Origin: an uncultured Rhodospirillaceae bacterium
GTDB lineage: Bacteria; Pseudomonadota; Alphaproteobacteria; Rhodospirillales; Magnetospirillaceae
Reading direction: 5' to 3'
DNA length: 64,000 bases
NCBI GenBank assembly: GCA_937887565.1
Contig: CALABS010000005.1
Location: 1 to 64,000, forward strand
Every line of letters begins with the position of its first letter. The first letter of the stretch is position 1. The translations under genes were made by a program, and so were the position numbers. The notes under the pieces are model-generated. The model saw nothing but the letters and a program-made list of their open reading frames with translations, had not been told where the DNA came from and made no database searches. Of this stretch, positions 27,722 to 37,938 are shown piece by piece.

Positions 27722-28570
27722 ATGGACACGCTTCTCCTCGGCCTCATGGCCGCCCTGTGCTGGGGCTCGGCCGACTTCGCCGCCCGCTTCTCGGGTCGGG
27801 CGCTGGGCGCCGCCCCGGCGCTGCTGGGGGTGATGGCGGTGGGGACGGTCGGCCTGGGCCTGTGGCTGGCCGTGTCGGGGACGCCGTTCCCGGACCAGCT
27901 CTCGTGGTTCGCGGCGGGCAATGGGGTGTGCGGCCTTGGCGGCCTGCTGCTGCTTTACGAGGCGCTGCGGCGCGGCCGGGTGGCGGCGGTGGTGCCGCTG
28001 GTGGGGGCCTTTCCGGCCTGGGCGCTGGCGTTGATGGTGATCTTCCAGGGCATCCGGCCGCCGCCCGCCGCCTGGGCGGCCATGGCCGCCACCATGGCCG
28101 GGGTATGGGTCGTGGCGCGCTTTTCTCCCGACGAACCGGCGGGCGAGGGGCGGGCCGGCGGCGGCGCGACGCCCATCGCCCTGGCGGCGGGAGCCGTGTT
28201 CGGGGCCTCGCTGGTGTTCGGCCAGTACGCCGCCGCGCGCCATGGCGAGGCCGCCGCCCTGTTCCTGGCCCGCGCCATCGGTTTCCTGGCGCTGGCGGCG
28301 ACGGCGGCCAGGGGCGGTTGCGCCCTGCCCAGGCTCCGCTGGGCGCCGCTGCTGGTGGTCCAGGGGCTGCTCGACGCCGGCGGCTTCCTGGCGCTGCTGT
28401 TCGCCGGCCGGGGCGAGGGCGGGGCGGAGGCGACGGTGGTCAGCTCCACCTTCGGGTTGGTGACCATCGCCCTGGCCCGGCTGATCCTGCGCGAGGCGAT
28501 CCTGCCGCAGCAATGGCTGGGGATCGCCCTGACCTTCGCCGGCGTGGCGGCCCTGTCCGCCCTCGGCTGA
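27722..28570 (+). CDS. EamA/DMT-family transporter
   Basis: Inner-membrane transporter of the drug/metabolite family, 282 residues, with about ten helices in two EamA repeats (MAALCWGSADFAARFSGRAL at the start; QQWLGIALTFAGVAALSALG at the end). Substrate unknown. It is divergent from the arsR operon, with an 80-bp gap, and ends 4 bp from the stop of the convergent sensor kinase. Whether the ArsR palindrome controls it too is open. Confidence 0.87.
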   Translation: MDTLLLGLMAALCWGSADFAARFSGRALGAAPALLGVMAVGTVGLGLWLAVSGTPFPDQLSWFAAGNGVCGLGGLLLLYEALRRGRVAAVVPLVGAFPAWALALMVIFQGIRPPPAAWAAMAATMAGVWVVARFSPDEPAGEGRAGGGATPIALAAGAVFGASLVFGQYAAARHGEAAALFLARAIGFLALAATAARGGCALPRLRWAPLLVVQGLLDAGGFLALLFAGRGEGGAEATVVSSTFGLVTIALARLILREAILPQQWLGIALTFAGVAALSALG

Positions 28571-28574
28571 CCGC

Positions 28575-31277
28575 TCAGCCCTTCGGCAGGGTGAAGGCGA
28601 AGCAGCAGCCGCCGCCGTCGGCGTCCTCGATCCAGATGCGGCCGCCCAGGCGTTCGACGATGCGCTTCGAGATGGCCAGGCCCATGCCGGTACCGCTGGC
28701 GTCCGGGCGGGCGCCCAGACGCTGGAACACGCCGAAGGCGCGGTCGCGGTCGGCGGCCGGAATGCCGACGCCGTTGTCCGTCACCGTCACCGTCCATGTT
28801 CCGGCCGGGCCGGCCTGCGCGGCGATGCGGATTTCCGGCGCGACGCCGGCGCGGGCGTATTTGATGGCGTTGCCAAGCAGGTTCTGGAACAGGCTGGTCA
28901 GTTGGGTGTCGTCGCCCGTCACCATGGGCAGTTCCGTCTCCACCGTCACCTCGGCGCCGCTTTCCTGAATGGCGGGGGTCAGGTTGTCCATGGCAAGACG
29001 CAGGGGAACGCCCAGATCCAGGGGCTGCGGCTGCTTGCCGCGGGTGCCGACGCGGGCGAACTCCAACAGGCCGTTGATCAGCAGGCTCATGCGCTTGGCG
29101 CCGTCGACGGCGAATTCGATGAATTCGTCGGCGTCGGAATCCAGTCGGCCCTGGTAGCGGCGGCTGAGGAGCTGAAGATAGGTGGCCACCATCCGCAACG
29201 GTTCCTGGAGATCGTGGGAGACGGCGTAGGCGAACTGCTCGAGGTCGGCATTGGAGCGGGTGAGGTCGGCCAGCAGGGCGTCGATCTCGCCCTGGGCGCG
29301 CTTGCGGTCGCCGATGTCGCGGAACACGATGACCGCGCCCCGCACGAACCCGTTTTCGGCCATGGCGTCGGCGGTGAATTCGACCGCGAAGCTGGTGCCG
29401 TCCTTGCGCCAGAACAGTTCGTCGGCTGCCAGCCGTGGCTGCCCGTCGGCCAGGGTCAGGGAAACCGGGCATTCGCTTTCGGGGTTCGGGGTTCCGTCGG
29501 CGCGGGTGTGGTGGACGATGCCGTGGTGGCTGCGGCCCAGCAGATCGTCGACCTCCCATCCGGTCATGCGGGCGGCGGCGGGATTGGCGAAGATGGTCAG
29601 GCCGTCGGCGTCGACGCCGATGATGCCCTCGCCGGCGGCTTCCAGGATCAGCTCGTTCTGCCGCGACAGGCGAGCCAGGGCGGCCTCGATCCGCCGCCGG
29701 TCGGTGATGTCGCGCCCCACCACGACCAGGCCGGTGCGGGTGCCGTCGGGACGGAACAGCGGCACCTTGATGACGTCGAAGAAATAGGTGCGGCCGTCGC
29801 TGCCGATGACCACCTCCTCGCCGCGGGCCGGGGTGCCTTTCTGCCAGGCGCGGCGATCGGTGTCGGCGCAGCCGCACAAGGATTGGCAGCAGTTCTTCGA
29901 CAATGTCGACAATTCGGCGTCGGTCTTGCCCAGATAGTCGATGTCGTCGAGGTCGAACAGGGAGCGGCCGTGGTCGTTGACGATCAGCCAGCGGCCGTCG
30001 CCGTCCTTGAAGCAGACGAAATCGGGCATGGCGTTGATGAGGGTGGCGAGGCGCTCGCTTTGCTGCGACAGTTCCTCGGCGAAGCGCTGGCGTTCGATCA
30101 CGCTGTCGCGGAAGACGGCCAGCGCCGCCTGCATCTCGCCCATTTCGTCGTTGCGGAGCGGCGGCGGAAGCTCGATGTCCACCCGCCCCTTGGCCAAGGC
30201 GCGCAGTTGACGTTGGACCTCGTGCAGCGGCCGCAGCAGCCGGGCGCGGAGCATGAACAGGGTGAGCGCGCCGATGGCCATCCCCACGACGGCCAGCCCC
30301 GCATGGGCCAGCATGACACCCCGCGAATGGGCGGCCTCGGCCCCGACGGCGGCGCTGGTGCGGGCGGCGGTGGCGTTCATCAACGTGACGATGGACTCGA
30401 GGGCCGGCCCCGAGGCGGTGACGTAATCGGCGAGTGCGACCGGCGAGGGCCCACCCCCGGCGCGGGCCTCGAAGACCCGGTCCTGCACCGGGCGGAACGT
30501 TTCGAAGAAATGGCGCTCCATCTGGGTGACCGCATCGCGCACGATGGTGTCGTCGGCCAGCCCCACCTCATAGGAAAGCGCGCGCCGGATGGCCGAGCTC
30601 TCGCCGCGCAGCATTTGGATTTCGGCCGTGGCGGTCGCGGACAAGGGGCCGTCGTCGCCGATGGCGGCCGCAAGGCGGGACGATTCCATCCCCAGGGCAT
30701 TGCAGAGGTCGAAGGCCAGCAGCTTCATGCGCGAGAAGCGGCGGAACTGGGCCGAGAAGTCGCTTTGCAGGGACACCGCCGCCATGGTGGCGCGGACCTC
30801 GTCCAGCATCTCGGACGACGTCGCCAGCCACCGTGTCGCGAGCGTCGGAGGACGCTCCGGTTCCGGCACGGCCAGCGCGGCATCGACCTGCCGGCGAAGG
30901 GCGTGGAGGCGCGCCCCGGCATCCCTGAGCCGGGCCACCCTGGGCGTATCGGCTTCGACCAGCAGGGTCAGCGCCTCGGTCAGGCTGTCCTCGGCCAAGG
31001 CCCGGTGCTCCGTCAGGAAGTCGCGGTTGCCTTGGGTGACGGGGGCGCGAAGCGACAAGACGACATTGGTGCGTCCCCGTTCGAGGGCGAGGTTGCGCCC
31101 CGCCTCCAGCAGTTTGTCGACGATGACGTTGGCGTCGATGGCGCGGCGGGCGTGGGAATATTCCCGTGCCCGTTCCCAGGCATCCTTGAAGGCCTCGCCC
31201 CAGACGATGGCGACCAGCGAGATGATCAGGGCCGCGACGAGGCTACGGGTCGAAACCCTGGGACGCATGTCCGGCAT
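28575..31277 (-). CDS. HAMP-PAS-PAS sensor histidine kinase with cysteine cluster
   Basis: Sensor kinase of 900 residues. A membrane helix near residue 12-28 and another at 322-345 bracket a large helical periplasmic domain (nitrate-sensor-like in style). A HAMP domain follows, then PAS-1 (about 405-530), PAS-2 (540-665) and a kinase core with H688 in AVSHDLQEPLRMV and ATP-lid motifs VTDNGVGIPAADR and GTGMGLAISKRI. PAS-1 contains a cysteine cluster, Cys463, 464, 468 and 470, unlike ordinary PAS domains. No response regulator is adjacent. The start at ATG 31277 is supported by the N-terminal helix. Confidence 0.9.
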   Translation of the reverse strand: MPDMRPRVSTRSLVAALIISLVAIVWGEAFKDAWERAREYSHARRAIDANVIVDKLLEAGRNLALERGRTNVVLSLRAPVTQGNRDFLTEHRALAEDSLTEALTLLVEADTPRVARLRDAGARLHALRRQVDAALAVPEPERPPTLATRWLATSSEMLDEVRATMAAVSLQSDFSAQFRRFSRMKLLAFDLCNALGMESSRLAAAIGDDGPLSATATAEIQMLRGESSAIRRALSYEVGLADDTIVRDAVTQMERHFFETFRPVQDRVFEARAGGGPSPVALADYVTASGPALESIVTLMNATAARTSAAVGAEAAHSRGVMLAHAGLAVVGMAIGALTLFMLRARLLRPLHEVQRQLRALAKGRVDIELPPPLRNDEMGEMQAALAVFRDSVIERQRFAEELSQQSERLATLINAMPDFVCFKDGDGRWLIVNDHGRSLFDLDDIDYLGKTDAELSTLSKNCCQSLCGCADTDRRAWQKGTPARGEEVVIGSDGRTYFFDVIKVPLFRPDGTRTGLVVVGRDITDRRRIEAALARLSRQNELILEAAGEGIIGVDADGLTIFANPAAARMTGWEVDDLLGRSHHGIVHHTRADGTPNPESECPVSLTLADGQPRLAADELFWRKDGTSFAVEFTADAMAENGFVRGAVIVFRDIGDRKRAQGEIDALLADLTRSNADLEQFAYAVSHDLQEPLRMVATYLQLLSRRYQGRLDSDADEFIEFAVDGAKRMSLLINGLLEFARVGTRGKQPQPLDLGVPLRLAMDNLTPAIQESGAEVTVETELPMVTGDDTQLTSLFQNLLGNAIKYARAGVAPEIRIAAQAGPAGTWTVTVTDNGVGIPAADRDRAFGVFQRLGARPDASGTGMGLAISKRIVERLGGRIWIEDADGGGCCFAFTLPKG

Positions 31278-31327
31278 GAAGTTCTCCCGCCAATGAATGG
31301 GAGATTATACCATCGGAGTATGCGCGG

Positions 31328-31363
31328 AAAAAGAAGGAGCCCGCCGACGGCGCGGCGGGCTCC
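31328..31363 (-). terminator. Rho-independent terminator of the DsrC-like gene
   Basis: An 11-bp stem (31336-31346 with 31353-31363) is followed on the minus strand by a T-rich tract (CTTCTTTTTCC). It lies 16 bp beyond the DsrC-like stop codon. Confidence 0.8.
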
Positions 31364-31378
31364 TGTGGTGGTGGCGGA

Positions 31379-31708
31379 TCAGTAGCCGCCCTTGCGCTTG
31401 GTCTCGGGCAGGCCGGCGATCTTGGTGGCCTGCTTCGACGGCTGCATGGGGAACAGGTCGTAGAGCTCCTTGGTGCTGACGGAACCGCCCCAGCGCTCGC
31501 CCATGGCCTTGCACATGTGGCGCTCGTTGGGCTGGTTGCCGTTGTTGTCGAAGAACTCCTCGCGCAGGTAGTTGACGAGGTCCCAATGGCGCTGCGTCAG
31601 CTCGGCGATGCCGTCGGCGGCGGCGATCTCCTTGGCGATCTCCTCGCTCCAGTCCGAGGCGTTGACCAGATAACCCTTGGCGTCCTTTTCCAGATCCGCG
31701 TAACCCAT
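31379..31708 (-). CDS. DsrC/TusE-family protein lacking the C-terminal cysteines
   Basis: Protein of 109 residues with the DsrC fold: DWSEEIAKEIAAADGI, LTQRHWDLVNYLREEF and NERHMCKAMGERWG are family hallmarks. In DsrC the C-terminal arm reads C-x10-C with a penultimate Cys; here the arm is ATKIAGLPETKRKGGY, so both the penultimate Cys and the upstream Cys are missing. The only cysteine is Cys66. It therefore cannot carry a DsrC trisulfide; a regulatory role has been proposed for such variants. The ATG at 31708 follows GGAGG. It is a single gene with its own terminator. Confidence 0.87.
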   Translation of the reverse strand: MGYADLEKDAKGYLVNASDWSEEIAKEIAAADGIAELTQRHWDLVNYLREEFFDNNGNQPNERHMCKAMGERWGGSVSTKELYDLFPMQPSKQATKIAGLPETKRKGGY

Positions 31709-31797
31709 TCCTGTCTCCTCCCGTTCGTCCAGCGGCATCGCCGCTCTTATTCACGGATGCTAATATATTCGTGGGACGGGAGTCTGACCAGGGGGAA

Positions 31798-34700
31798 CTA
31801 TGCAGGGGCGGTCTCGGCGTTGGCCGAGGCGCGCAGCCACCCGGCGAAGTCGGCGGCGGGGAGGGGGCGGGCATAAAGGAACCCCTGCGCCATCTCGCAG
31901 CGGGCTTCGGTCAGCATGGCGGCCTGGGCGGCGGTCTCGACGCCCTCGGCGACGACGCCGAGCCTCAGGATCTGGGCCATGGCCAGGATCGTGCGCACGA
32001 TGGCGAAGTCCTGTTCGTTGGTTTCCAGGTCCATCACGAAGGAGCGGTCGATCTTGACGGTGTCGATGGGCAGCTTGCGCAGATAGCTGAGCGACGAATA
32101 ACCGGTGCCGAAGTCGTCGACGGCGATGGAGATGCCCAGGGTCTTCAGCCCTTCCAGCATGGCGATGGCGCGGTCGGCCTGGTCCATGACGCCCGATTCG
32201 GTCACTTCCAGCTCCAGCGCGGTGGCGGGAAGGTCGTTGACCTCCAGCGCCGCCGACACGATGGAGAACAGGCCGGGCGCGGTCAGTTGGCGGGTGGACA
32301 CGTTGACCGCGACGGTCATGGGCGGCAGCCCCTCGTCCAGCCAGCGCCGCATCTGGCCGCAGGCCTCCAGGATCGCCCATTCCCCCATTTCGACGATCAT
32401 CCCGGTTTCCTCGGCCATCGGGATGAAGTCCGATGGCGGGATGATCCCCTTGGTGGGGTGGTTCCAGCGGATCAGCGCCTCGGCGCCCACCGGCCGGCCG
32501 GTGGCAAGCTCGACCTTGGGCTGGTAATGGAGCTGGAACTCGCCGCGTTCGACGGCGCGCCGCATCTCGTTTTCCAGCTCCAGCCGCCAATGCGCCTTCT
32601 CGTTCATCGCGGCGCTGAAGAAGTGATAGGTGTTCCGGCCGCCGGCCTTGGCCGCGTACATGGCGGTGTCGGCGTTCTTCATCAACTCGGTCAGGTCGTC
32701 GCCGTCGCCGGGGAACATGCCGATGCCGATCGAGGTGGTGACGTGGATCTGGTGGCGGCCCAGATCGATGGGGGCGGCCAGCCGGCGGATGATCTTTTCC
32801 GCCACGGCGGCGGCCGACGACGCGGTGGCGGGATGCTCCACCACCACCACGAACTCGTCGCCCCCCAGACGGGCGACGGTGTCGGTGCCGCGCACGGATT
32901 CGACCAGCCGGTTGGCCACCTCGCGCAGCAGGTTGTCGCCGACGTCGTGGCCCAGGGTGTCGTTGATGACCTTGAAGCGGTCCAGGTCCAGGAACATCAC
33001 CGCCAGCGTCTTGCCCTCGCGGCGGCACAGGGCCAGGGCGTGTTCCAGGCGGTCCTGCAGCAGCTGGCGGTTGGGCAGGTGGGTCAGCGGGTCATGGTAG
33101 GCCAGGTGGCGGATGCGCTCATCCTTGCGGCGCAGTTCGGTGATGTCGTTGAACACCGCGACGTAGCGGACCGGGTTTCCCTCGGCGTCGGGCACCATGG
33201 TGATGGTCTGGTGCTCCAGGAACACCTCGCCGGACTTGCGGCGGTTCCACAACTCGCCCTTCCATCGCCCGGTGGCCTTCAGTTCGCGCCACATGGCGGC
33301 GTAGAAGGCCTCGTCGTGATGGTCCGACTTGAGGATGCGCGGCGTGGCCCCCACCGCCTCGTCGGCGGAGAAGCCGGTGATCTCGGTGAAGGCGGGATTG
33401 ACCGACAGGATGATGCCGTTGGGGTCGGTGATGACGATGCCTTCGATGGTGTTGTGGTAGACGCTCGCCGCCAGCCGCAGTTCGGCCTCGTCCCGGCGGC
33501 GCTGGCGGATGTCGCGGGCGATGGTGGAATAGTGTTTCACGCCGCCGTCGGGGTTGGTGTGGGCGACGATGACCTGCCAGACCGGGACGCGCTGGCCGTC
33601 GCGGGTCAGGAACTCGTTTTCGCCCTCCCAGAATCCGTGGCGCCGGGCGACCGGCAGCGCCTCGTTCATGACCAGCGCGGCGCCCTCAGGCGAGTGGGTG
33701 TCGGCGGCGCGCAGGTGGCTGATGTCCTCGTCGGCGCCGATACCCAGCAAGGCGCGGCCGGCGGCGTTCATGTAGGTCAGGCGGCCGTCGCCGTCGGCCG
33801 AGGCGACGATGTCGCGGGCCGTCTCGATGATCTGCAGCAGGCGCCGCTGGGCGTCCTCGGCGCGCTTGCGCTCGGTGACGTCGCTCTCGATGCCGATGAA
33901 GCGTTCGACGCGGCCGTCGCGGCCGACGACGGGCTGGACGTCGATGTCGATCCAGTAGGGGCGGCCGTCACGGGCGTAATTCAGGATCTCCTCGCGGAAT
34001 CCCTCGCCGGCGCGAAGCCGCTCGCGCATGCGGAGGATCGCGGCGGGGTCGGAGTCGGGGCCCTGCAGCATCTCGCCGGGCGTGCGGCCGATGACCTCGT
34101 CGGGACGATAGCCGGACAGCCGCGTGAAACCCTCGTTGACCCACTCCGTGCGGCCCTCGGCGTCGGTGATGATCACCGCGTTGGAGGTCCGCGCCGCCAC
34201 CATGGCCAGCTTGCGCATCTCCTCCTCGACCCAGCGCTGGTCGGTGACGTCCTGGCCGTTGCCGATGATGAACCGGACCCGTCCGTCGGGGTCCCTCACC
34301 AGCGTGTTCTCCCAGGCGATCAGGCGCGGCCCGTGGTCGCGGGTCAGCAGGTGGTTCTCGTGGTGGATGGGGCTGAATCCGGCCTGGAGCCCCCGCAGCG
34401 CCGCCTCGACCCCGGGGCGTTCGTCGGCGAGGATCAGCCGCTCCCAGTACAGGCGCCCCAGGACCTCGGATTCGTCGTAGCCGGTGAGACGCCGGCAGGC
34501 CTGGTTGAAGCGGATCAGGTTGCCGTCGCGGTCCAGGACCACCGTCAGCGCGCCCGCGTTGTCCACCAGGGCGTTGGCATAGGCGTGCTGTTCCCGAAGG
34601 TTGGCTTCCAGCCCCCGGCGCTCCTCGGCCAGCGCGGCGACCAGCAGCGCGGTCAGGGATAGCGACATCAGCATCATCCCAAGCGCCGCCACGGCGTGAT

Positions 34701-35484
34701 AGCCGCCGCCGTCATGGAACGGCCCCAGCCCGTTCAGGGTGCCGGTCGCCGCGATCACCGCCACGATGGGCAGCAGCCCGGCCACGTCACGGGCTCCGAA
34801 GCGCACCGCCACCCAGGCCACCGGCGCGAACAGCACGAAGGTCATGCCGTAATGCTCATGGGCGGCGTCGTGGCCGGCCGAGAAGGTGACCGCCGCGACC
34901 GTCACGGCCAGGATCGAGACCAGCACCGCCTCGGCCAACTGGCGGCCGTCCAGCCCCAGCCGGGGCCGCGACCACCAGCACAACAGGGCAGGGGTCAACA
35001 GCATCGCCCCGGAGGCGTGGGCCAGCCACCACTTGCGCCACGCGGCGTCCAGAAGCGCGAGCGGCAGCCTGCCTCCCGCCATCAGGCTGACCACGCCCCC
35101 CGTGGCGGTCAGCGCCGGATGCATCATCAGGCCGAACACGATGAAGGCGAGGACGTAGCGGACGGTGGCGAAGGGGGGGCCGGCGGGCGCCATGCGGCGG
35201 ATCAGCGCGGCGGCCAGCAGCGGCGCGGCGGTGTTCATCACCGCGATCCCCAGGCTGACATCCACCGGGGCGCCCAGCGAGACCGCGTTGGCCAGGACGG
35301 TTCCCAGCGCGATCCCCGGTGCCGCCGCGCGTCCGGCGAGCACGGCGGCCGATAGGGCGATGGACGCCGCCGGCCAGGTGGGCGCCGGCAGCATCCCGAA
35401 GGCGGAGAAGAATACGGCGACGAGATGGGAGGCGGCCCAGTAGGCGGCGGCGACGCCGATGGTAATGGCGAAGAGTCGTGGCAT
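31798..35484 (-). CDS. MASE1-PAS(4)-GGDEF-EAL cyclic-di-GMP signalling protein
   Basis: Very large membrane protein, 1228 residues. An N-terminal MASE1-type sensor with about eight helices (residues 1-285) is followed by four PAS domains (about 295-415, 420-540, 545-665, 670-790), a GGDEF domain with intact RLGGDEF (about residue 870) and an EAL domain with GAEALIRW (about residue 1003). Both catalytic motifs appear intact, so it could make or degrade c-di-GMP. The third PAS ends before a fourth with the typical SDHHDEAFYAAMW stretch. It lies downstream of the glcB terminator and is probably transcribed alone. Confidence 0.93.
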   Translation of the reverse strand: MPRLFAITIGVAAAYWAASHLVAVFFSAFGMLPAPTWPAASIALSAAVLAGRAAAPGIALGTVLANAVSLGAPVDVSLGIAVMNTAAPLLAAALIRRMAPAGPPFATVRYVLAFIVFGLMMHPALTATGGVVSLMAGGRLPLALLDAAWRKWWLAHASGAMLLTPALLCWWSRPRLGLDGRQLAEAVLVSILAVTVAAVTFSAGHDAAHEHYGMTFVLFAPVAWVAVRFGARDVAGLLPIVAVIAATGTLNGLGPFHDGGGYHAVAALGMMLMSLSLTALLVAALAEERRGLEANLREQHAYANALVDNAGALTVVLDRDGNLIRFNQACRRLTGYDESEVLGRLYWERLILADERPGVEAALRGLQAGFSPIHHENHLLTRDHGPRLIAWENTLVRDPDGRVRFIIGNGQDVTDQRWVEEEMRKLAMVAARTSNAVIITDAEGRTEWVNEGFTRLSGYRPDEVIGRTPGEMLQGPDSDPAAILRMRERLRAGEGFREEILNYARDGRPYWIDIDVQPVVGRDGRVERFIGIESDVTERKRAEDAQRRLLQIIETARDIVASADGDGRLTYMNAAGRALLGIGADEDISHLRAADTHSPEGAALVMNEALPVARRHGFWEGENEFLTRDGQRVPVWQVIVAHTNPDGGVKHYSTIARDIRQRRRDEAELRLAASVYHNTIEGIVITDPNGIILSVNPAFTEITGFSADEAVGATPRILKSDHHDEAFYAAMWRELKATGRWKGELWNRRKSGEVFLEHQTITMVPDAEGNPVRYVAVFNDITELRRKDERIRHLAYHDPLTHLPNRQLLQDRLEHALALCRREGKTLAVMFLDLDRFKVINDTLGHDVGDNLLREVANRLVESVRGTDTVARLGGDEFVVVVEHPATASSAAAVAEKIIRRLAAPIDLGRHQIHVTTSIGIGMFPGDGDDLTELMKNADTAMYAAKAGGRNTYHFFSAAMNEKAHWRLELENEMRRAVERGEFQLHYQPKVELATGRPVGAEALIRWNHPTKGIIPPSDFIPMAEETGMIVEMGEWAILEACGQMRRWLDEGLPPMTVAVNVSTRQLTAPGLFSIVSAALEVNDLPATALELEVTESGVMDQADRAIAMLEGLKTLGISIAVDDFGTGYSSLSYLRKLPIDTVKIDRSFVMDLETNEQDFAIVRTILAMAQILRLGVVAEGVETAAQAAMLTEARCEMAQGFLYARPLPAADFAGWLRASANAETAPA

Positions 35485-35556
35485 GGACCCTCGGGTACTG
35501 GACCTAAGGGGTAGATTATCCTTTCATCAAGTTAATCTGTCAATCAAACGGGAACG

Positions 35557-35579
35557 GCCCCGGCCGCGCCGGCCGGGGC
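35557..35579 (-). terminator. Hairpin terminator of glcB
   Basis: A 9-bp stem (GCCCCGGCC with GGCCGGGGC) with a five-base loop lies 11 bp beyond the malate synthase stop. The T tract on the minus strand is weak (GTTCCCGTTTG). Confidence 0.55.
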
Positions 35580-35589
35580 TGCGCCATCT

Positions 35590-37779
35590 TCACTTTCCGA
35601 TTACTTTCTTCGCCTCGATCCGCCGCTTGTGAAGGACGGGTTCCGTGTAGCCGTTCGGTTGCAGCCGACCCGTGAAGACCAGATCGCAGGCGGCTTGAAA
35701 GGCCACCGAGCCGTCGTAGTCGGGGGCCATGGGCCGGAAGGCGGGATCGGCGGCGTTCTGGGCGTCGACCACCTTGGCCATGCGCTTCAGGGTCTCCATC
35801 ACCTGGGCCTCGCCGACGATGCCGTGATGCAGCCAGTTGGCCATGTGCTGGCTGGAGATGCGGAGCGTGGCACGGTCCTCCATCAGGCCGACATTGTTGA
35901 CGTCGGGTACCTTCGAGCAGCCGACGCCCTGGTCGATCCACCGCACCACGTAGCCCAGGATGCCCTGGGCGTTGTTGTCCAGTTCCTGCTGGATGTCGGC
36001 CTCGGACCAATCGGGCGCGGACGAACCGGCGGGGGCGGCCACGGGGATGGTCAGGATGTCGTCGAGGCTGGCGCGCGGGCGGGCGTGCAATTCCCGTTGC
36101 CGTTCGGACACGTCGACCTGGTGGTAGTGCAGGGCGTGCAGGGTGGCGGCGGTGGGCGACGGCACCCAGGCGGTGTTGGCGCCGGCCTCGGGGTGGGCGG
36201 CCTTGGTCGCCACCATGTCGGCCATGCGGTCGGGCATGGCCCACATCCCCTTGCCGATCTGGGCGCGGCCGGGCAGGCCGCACATCAGGCCGGTGTCCAC
36301 GTTCCAGTCCTCGTAGGCCTTGATCCACGCCGTCGCCTTCATGTCGTTCTTGCGGATCATCGGGCCGGCCTCCATGGAGGTGTGCATCTCGTCGCCGGTG
36401 CGGTCGAGGAAGCCGGTGTTGATGAACACCACCCGGTCCTTGGCGGCGCGGATGCATTCCTTGAGGTTGACGGTGGTGCGCCGCTCCTCGTCCATGATGC
36501 CGACCTTGAGGGTGTTGCGGGGCAGGCCCAGGATGTCCTCGACGCGGCCGAACAGCTCGTCGGTGAAGGCGACCTCCTCGGGGCCGTGCATCTTGGGCTT
36601 GACGATGTAGACCGAGCCGGCGCGGCTGTTGCGGAAATTCCCGTCGCCGCGAAGGTCGTGGAGCGCGATCAGGGCGGTGAACACCGCGTCCAGCATGCCC
36701 TCGAAGGCCGGACTGCCGTCGGACAGCCGCACCGCGTCCACGGTCATCAGATGGCCGACATTGCGCACCAGCATCAGCGACCGGCCGGGCAGGGTGACGG
36801 TGCCGCCGTTGGGCGCGGTATAGGCGCGGTCGGGCTCGAGGTGACGGTCGACCATGCGGCCGCCCTTCTCGAACGCGGCCGTCAGCGTGCCCGCCATCAA
36901 CCCCAGCCAGTTGCGGTACACGGCGACCTTGTCCTCGGCGTCGACGGCGGCCACCGAATCCTCGCAGTCCTGGATGGTGGTCAACGCCGCCTCCAGCACC
37001 ACGTCGGCGACGCCGGCCCGGTCGTCCTTGCCGATGGGATGGGCGCGGTCGACGACGATCTCCAGATGCAGGCCGTGATGGCGCAGCAGCACCGCCATCG
37101 GCGCCCCGGGCTCACCGCGATAGCCGGCGAGGCGCGCGGGGTCCTTGAGGCCGGTCTCGCCCGCCGTGGTGGTCACCACCAGTTGGCCGTTGCTGACCGC
37201 ATAGCCGGTGGCGTCGGCGTGGGACCCCCGCACCAGCGGCGCCGCTTCGTCGAGCAGCTGCCGTGCCCGGGCGATGACCTTGGCGCCGCGCCTCGGGTTA
37301 TAACCCTTGCCGCGTTCCGCCCCCTCGGTGTCGGGGATGGCGTCGGTGCCGTAGAGGGCGTCGTACAGCGACCCCCAGCGGGCGTTGGCGGCATTCAGCG
37401 CATAGCGGGCGTTCATCACCGGCACCACCAGTTGCGGCCCGGCCACGCGGGCGATCTCGTCGTCCACGTTGGCGGTGCCGATGGCGAAGTCCGGCCCCTC
37501 GGGCAGAAGATAGCCGATGTCCCGGAGGAATCCGGCGTACTCGGCGCGGTCGACGGGCTTGCCGCGCCGCTCGCGGTGCCAGGCGTCGATCTTGTCCTGC
37601 AGGTCGTCGCGCCGGGCCAACAGCGCGCGGTTGCGCGGGCTCAGGTCGTGCAGCAGCCGGTCCAGGCCCGACCACAGCGTCGCGGCCTCGACGCCGGTCC
37701 CGGGCAGCGCCTCGGTGGTGATGAAATCGTGCAGCGGCCGGGCGATGGAGATGCCGCCCTGTTGGACCCAGTCCGTCAC
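35590..37779 (-). CDS. glcB: Malate synthase G
   Basis: Condenses glyoxylate with acetyl-CoA to malate, 729 residues, the normal size of the monomeric G isoform. Diagnostic stretches are [52 protein letters not shown] and [24 protein letters not shown] start at 37779 follows GGGAGGAC. Isocitrate lyase is not in the window. A FadR/GlcC-type operator (TGGT-N3-ACCA) lies 55 bp upstream, so control by a GntR-family regulator responding to glycolate, fatty-acid or pyruvate-type signals is likely. Confidence 0.97.
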   Translation of the reverse strand: MTDWVQQGGISIARPLHDFITTEALPGTGVEAATLWSGLDRLLHDLSPRNRALLARRDDLQDKIDAWHRERRGKPVDRAEYAGFLRDIGYLLPEGPDFAIGTANVDDEIARVAGPQLVVPVMNARYALNAANARWGSLYDALYGTDAIPDTEGAERGKGYNPRRGAKVIARARQLLDEAAPLVRGSHADATGYAVSNGQLVVTTTAGETGLKDPARLAGYRGEPGAPMAVLLRHHGLHLEIVVDRAHPIGKDDRAGVADVVLEAALTTIQDCEDSVAAVDAEDKVAVYRNWLGLMAGTLTAAFEKGGRMVDRHLEPDRAYTAPNGGTVTLPGRSLMLVRNVGHLMTVDAVRLSDGSPAFEGMLDAVFTALIALHDLRGDGNFRNSRAGSVYIVKPKMHGPEEVAFTDELFGRVEDILGLPRNTLKVGIMDEERRTTVNLKECIRAAKDRVVFINTGFLDRTGDEMHTSMEAGPMIRKNDMKATAWIKAYEDWNVDTGLMCGLPGRAQIGKGMWAMPDRMADMVATKAAHPEAGANTAWVPSPTAATLHALHYHQVDVSERQRELHARPRASLDDILTIPVAAPAGSSAPDWSEADIQQELDNNAQGILGYVVRWIDQGVGCSKVPDVNNVGLMEDRATLRISSQHMANWLHHGIVGEAQVMETLKRMAKVVDAQNAADPAFRPMAPDYDGSVAFQAACDLVFTGRLQPNGYTEPVLHKRRIEAKKVIGK

Positions 37780-37833
37780 GTCGTGTCCTCCCTTGTTCGA
37801 TGATCGTCGGCGATGGTGCCTGATTTGTTAAAT

Positions 37834-37844
37834 TGGTCCTACCA
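37834..37844. promoter_or_regulatory. FadR/GlcC/PdhR-type (GntR) operator upstream of glcB
   Basis: TGGT-CCT-ACCA is a perfect palindrome of the kind bound by the FadR subfamily of GntR regulators. On the minus strand it lies just downstream of a TTGACC hexamer (37851-37856), within the probable glcB promoter spacer, a position suited to repression. Confidence 0.55.
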
Positions 37845-37938
37845 TTCAAAGGTCAAACCCGGCGCGCATCAAGTCCCGGGGCATGGAACCGGGTCAGGCG
37901 GCCTCCTGTTGCCGTGGGAGCAGCAACGGAGATCCCTG

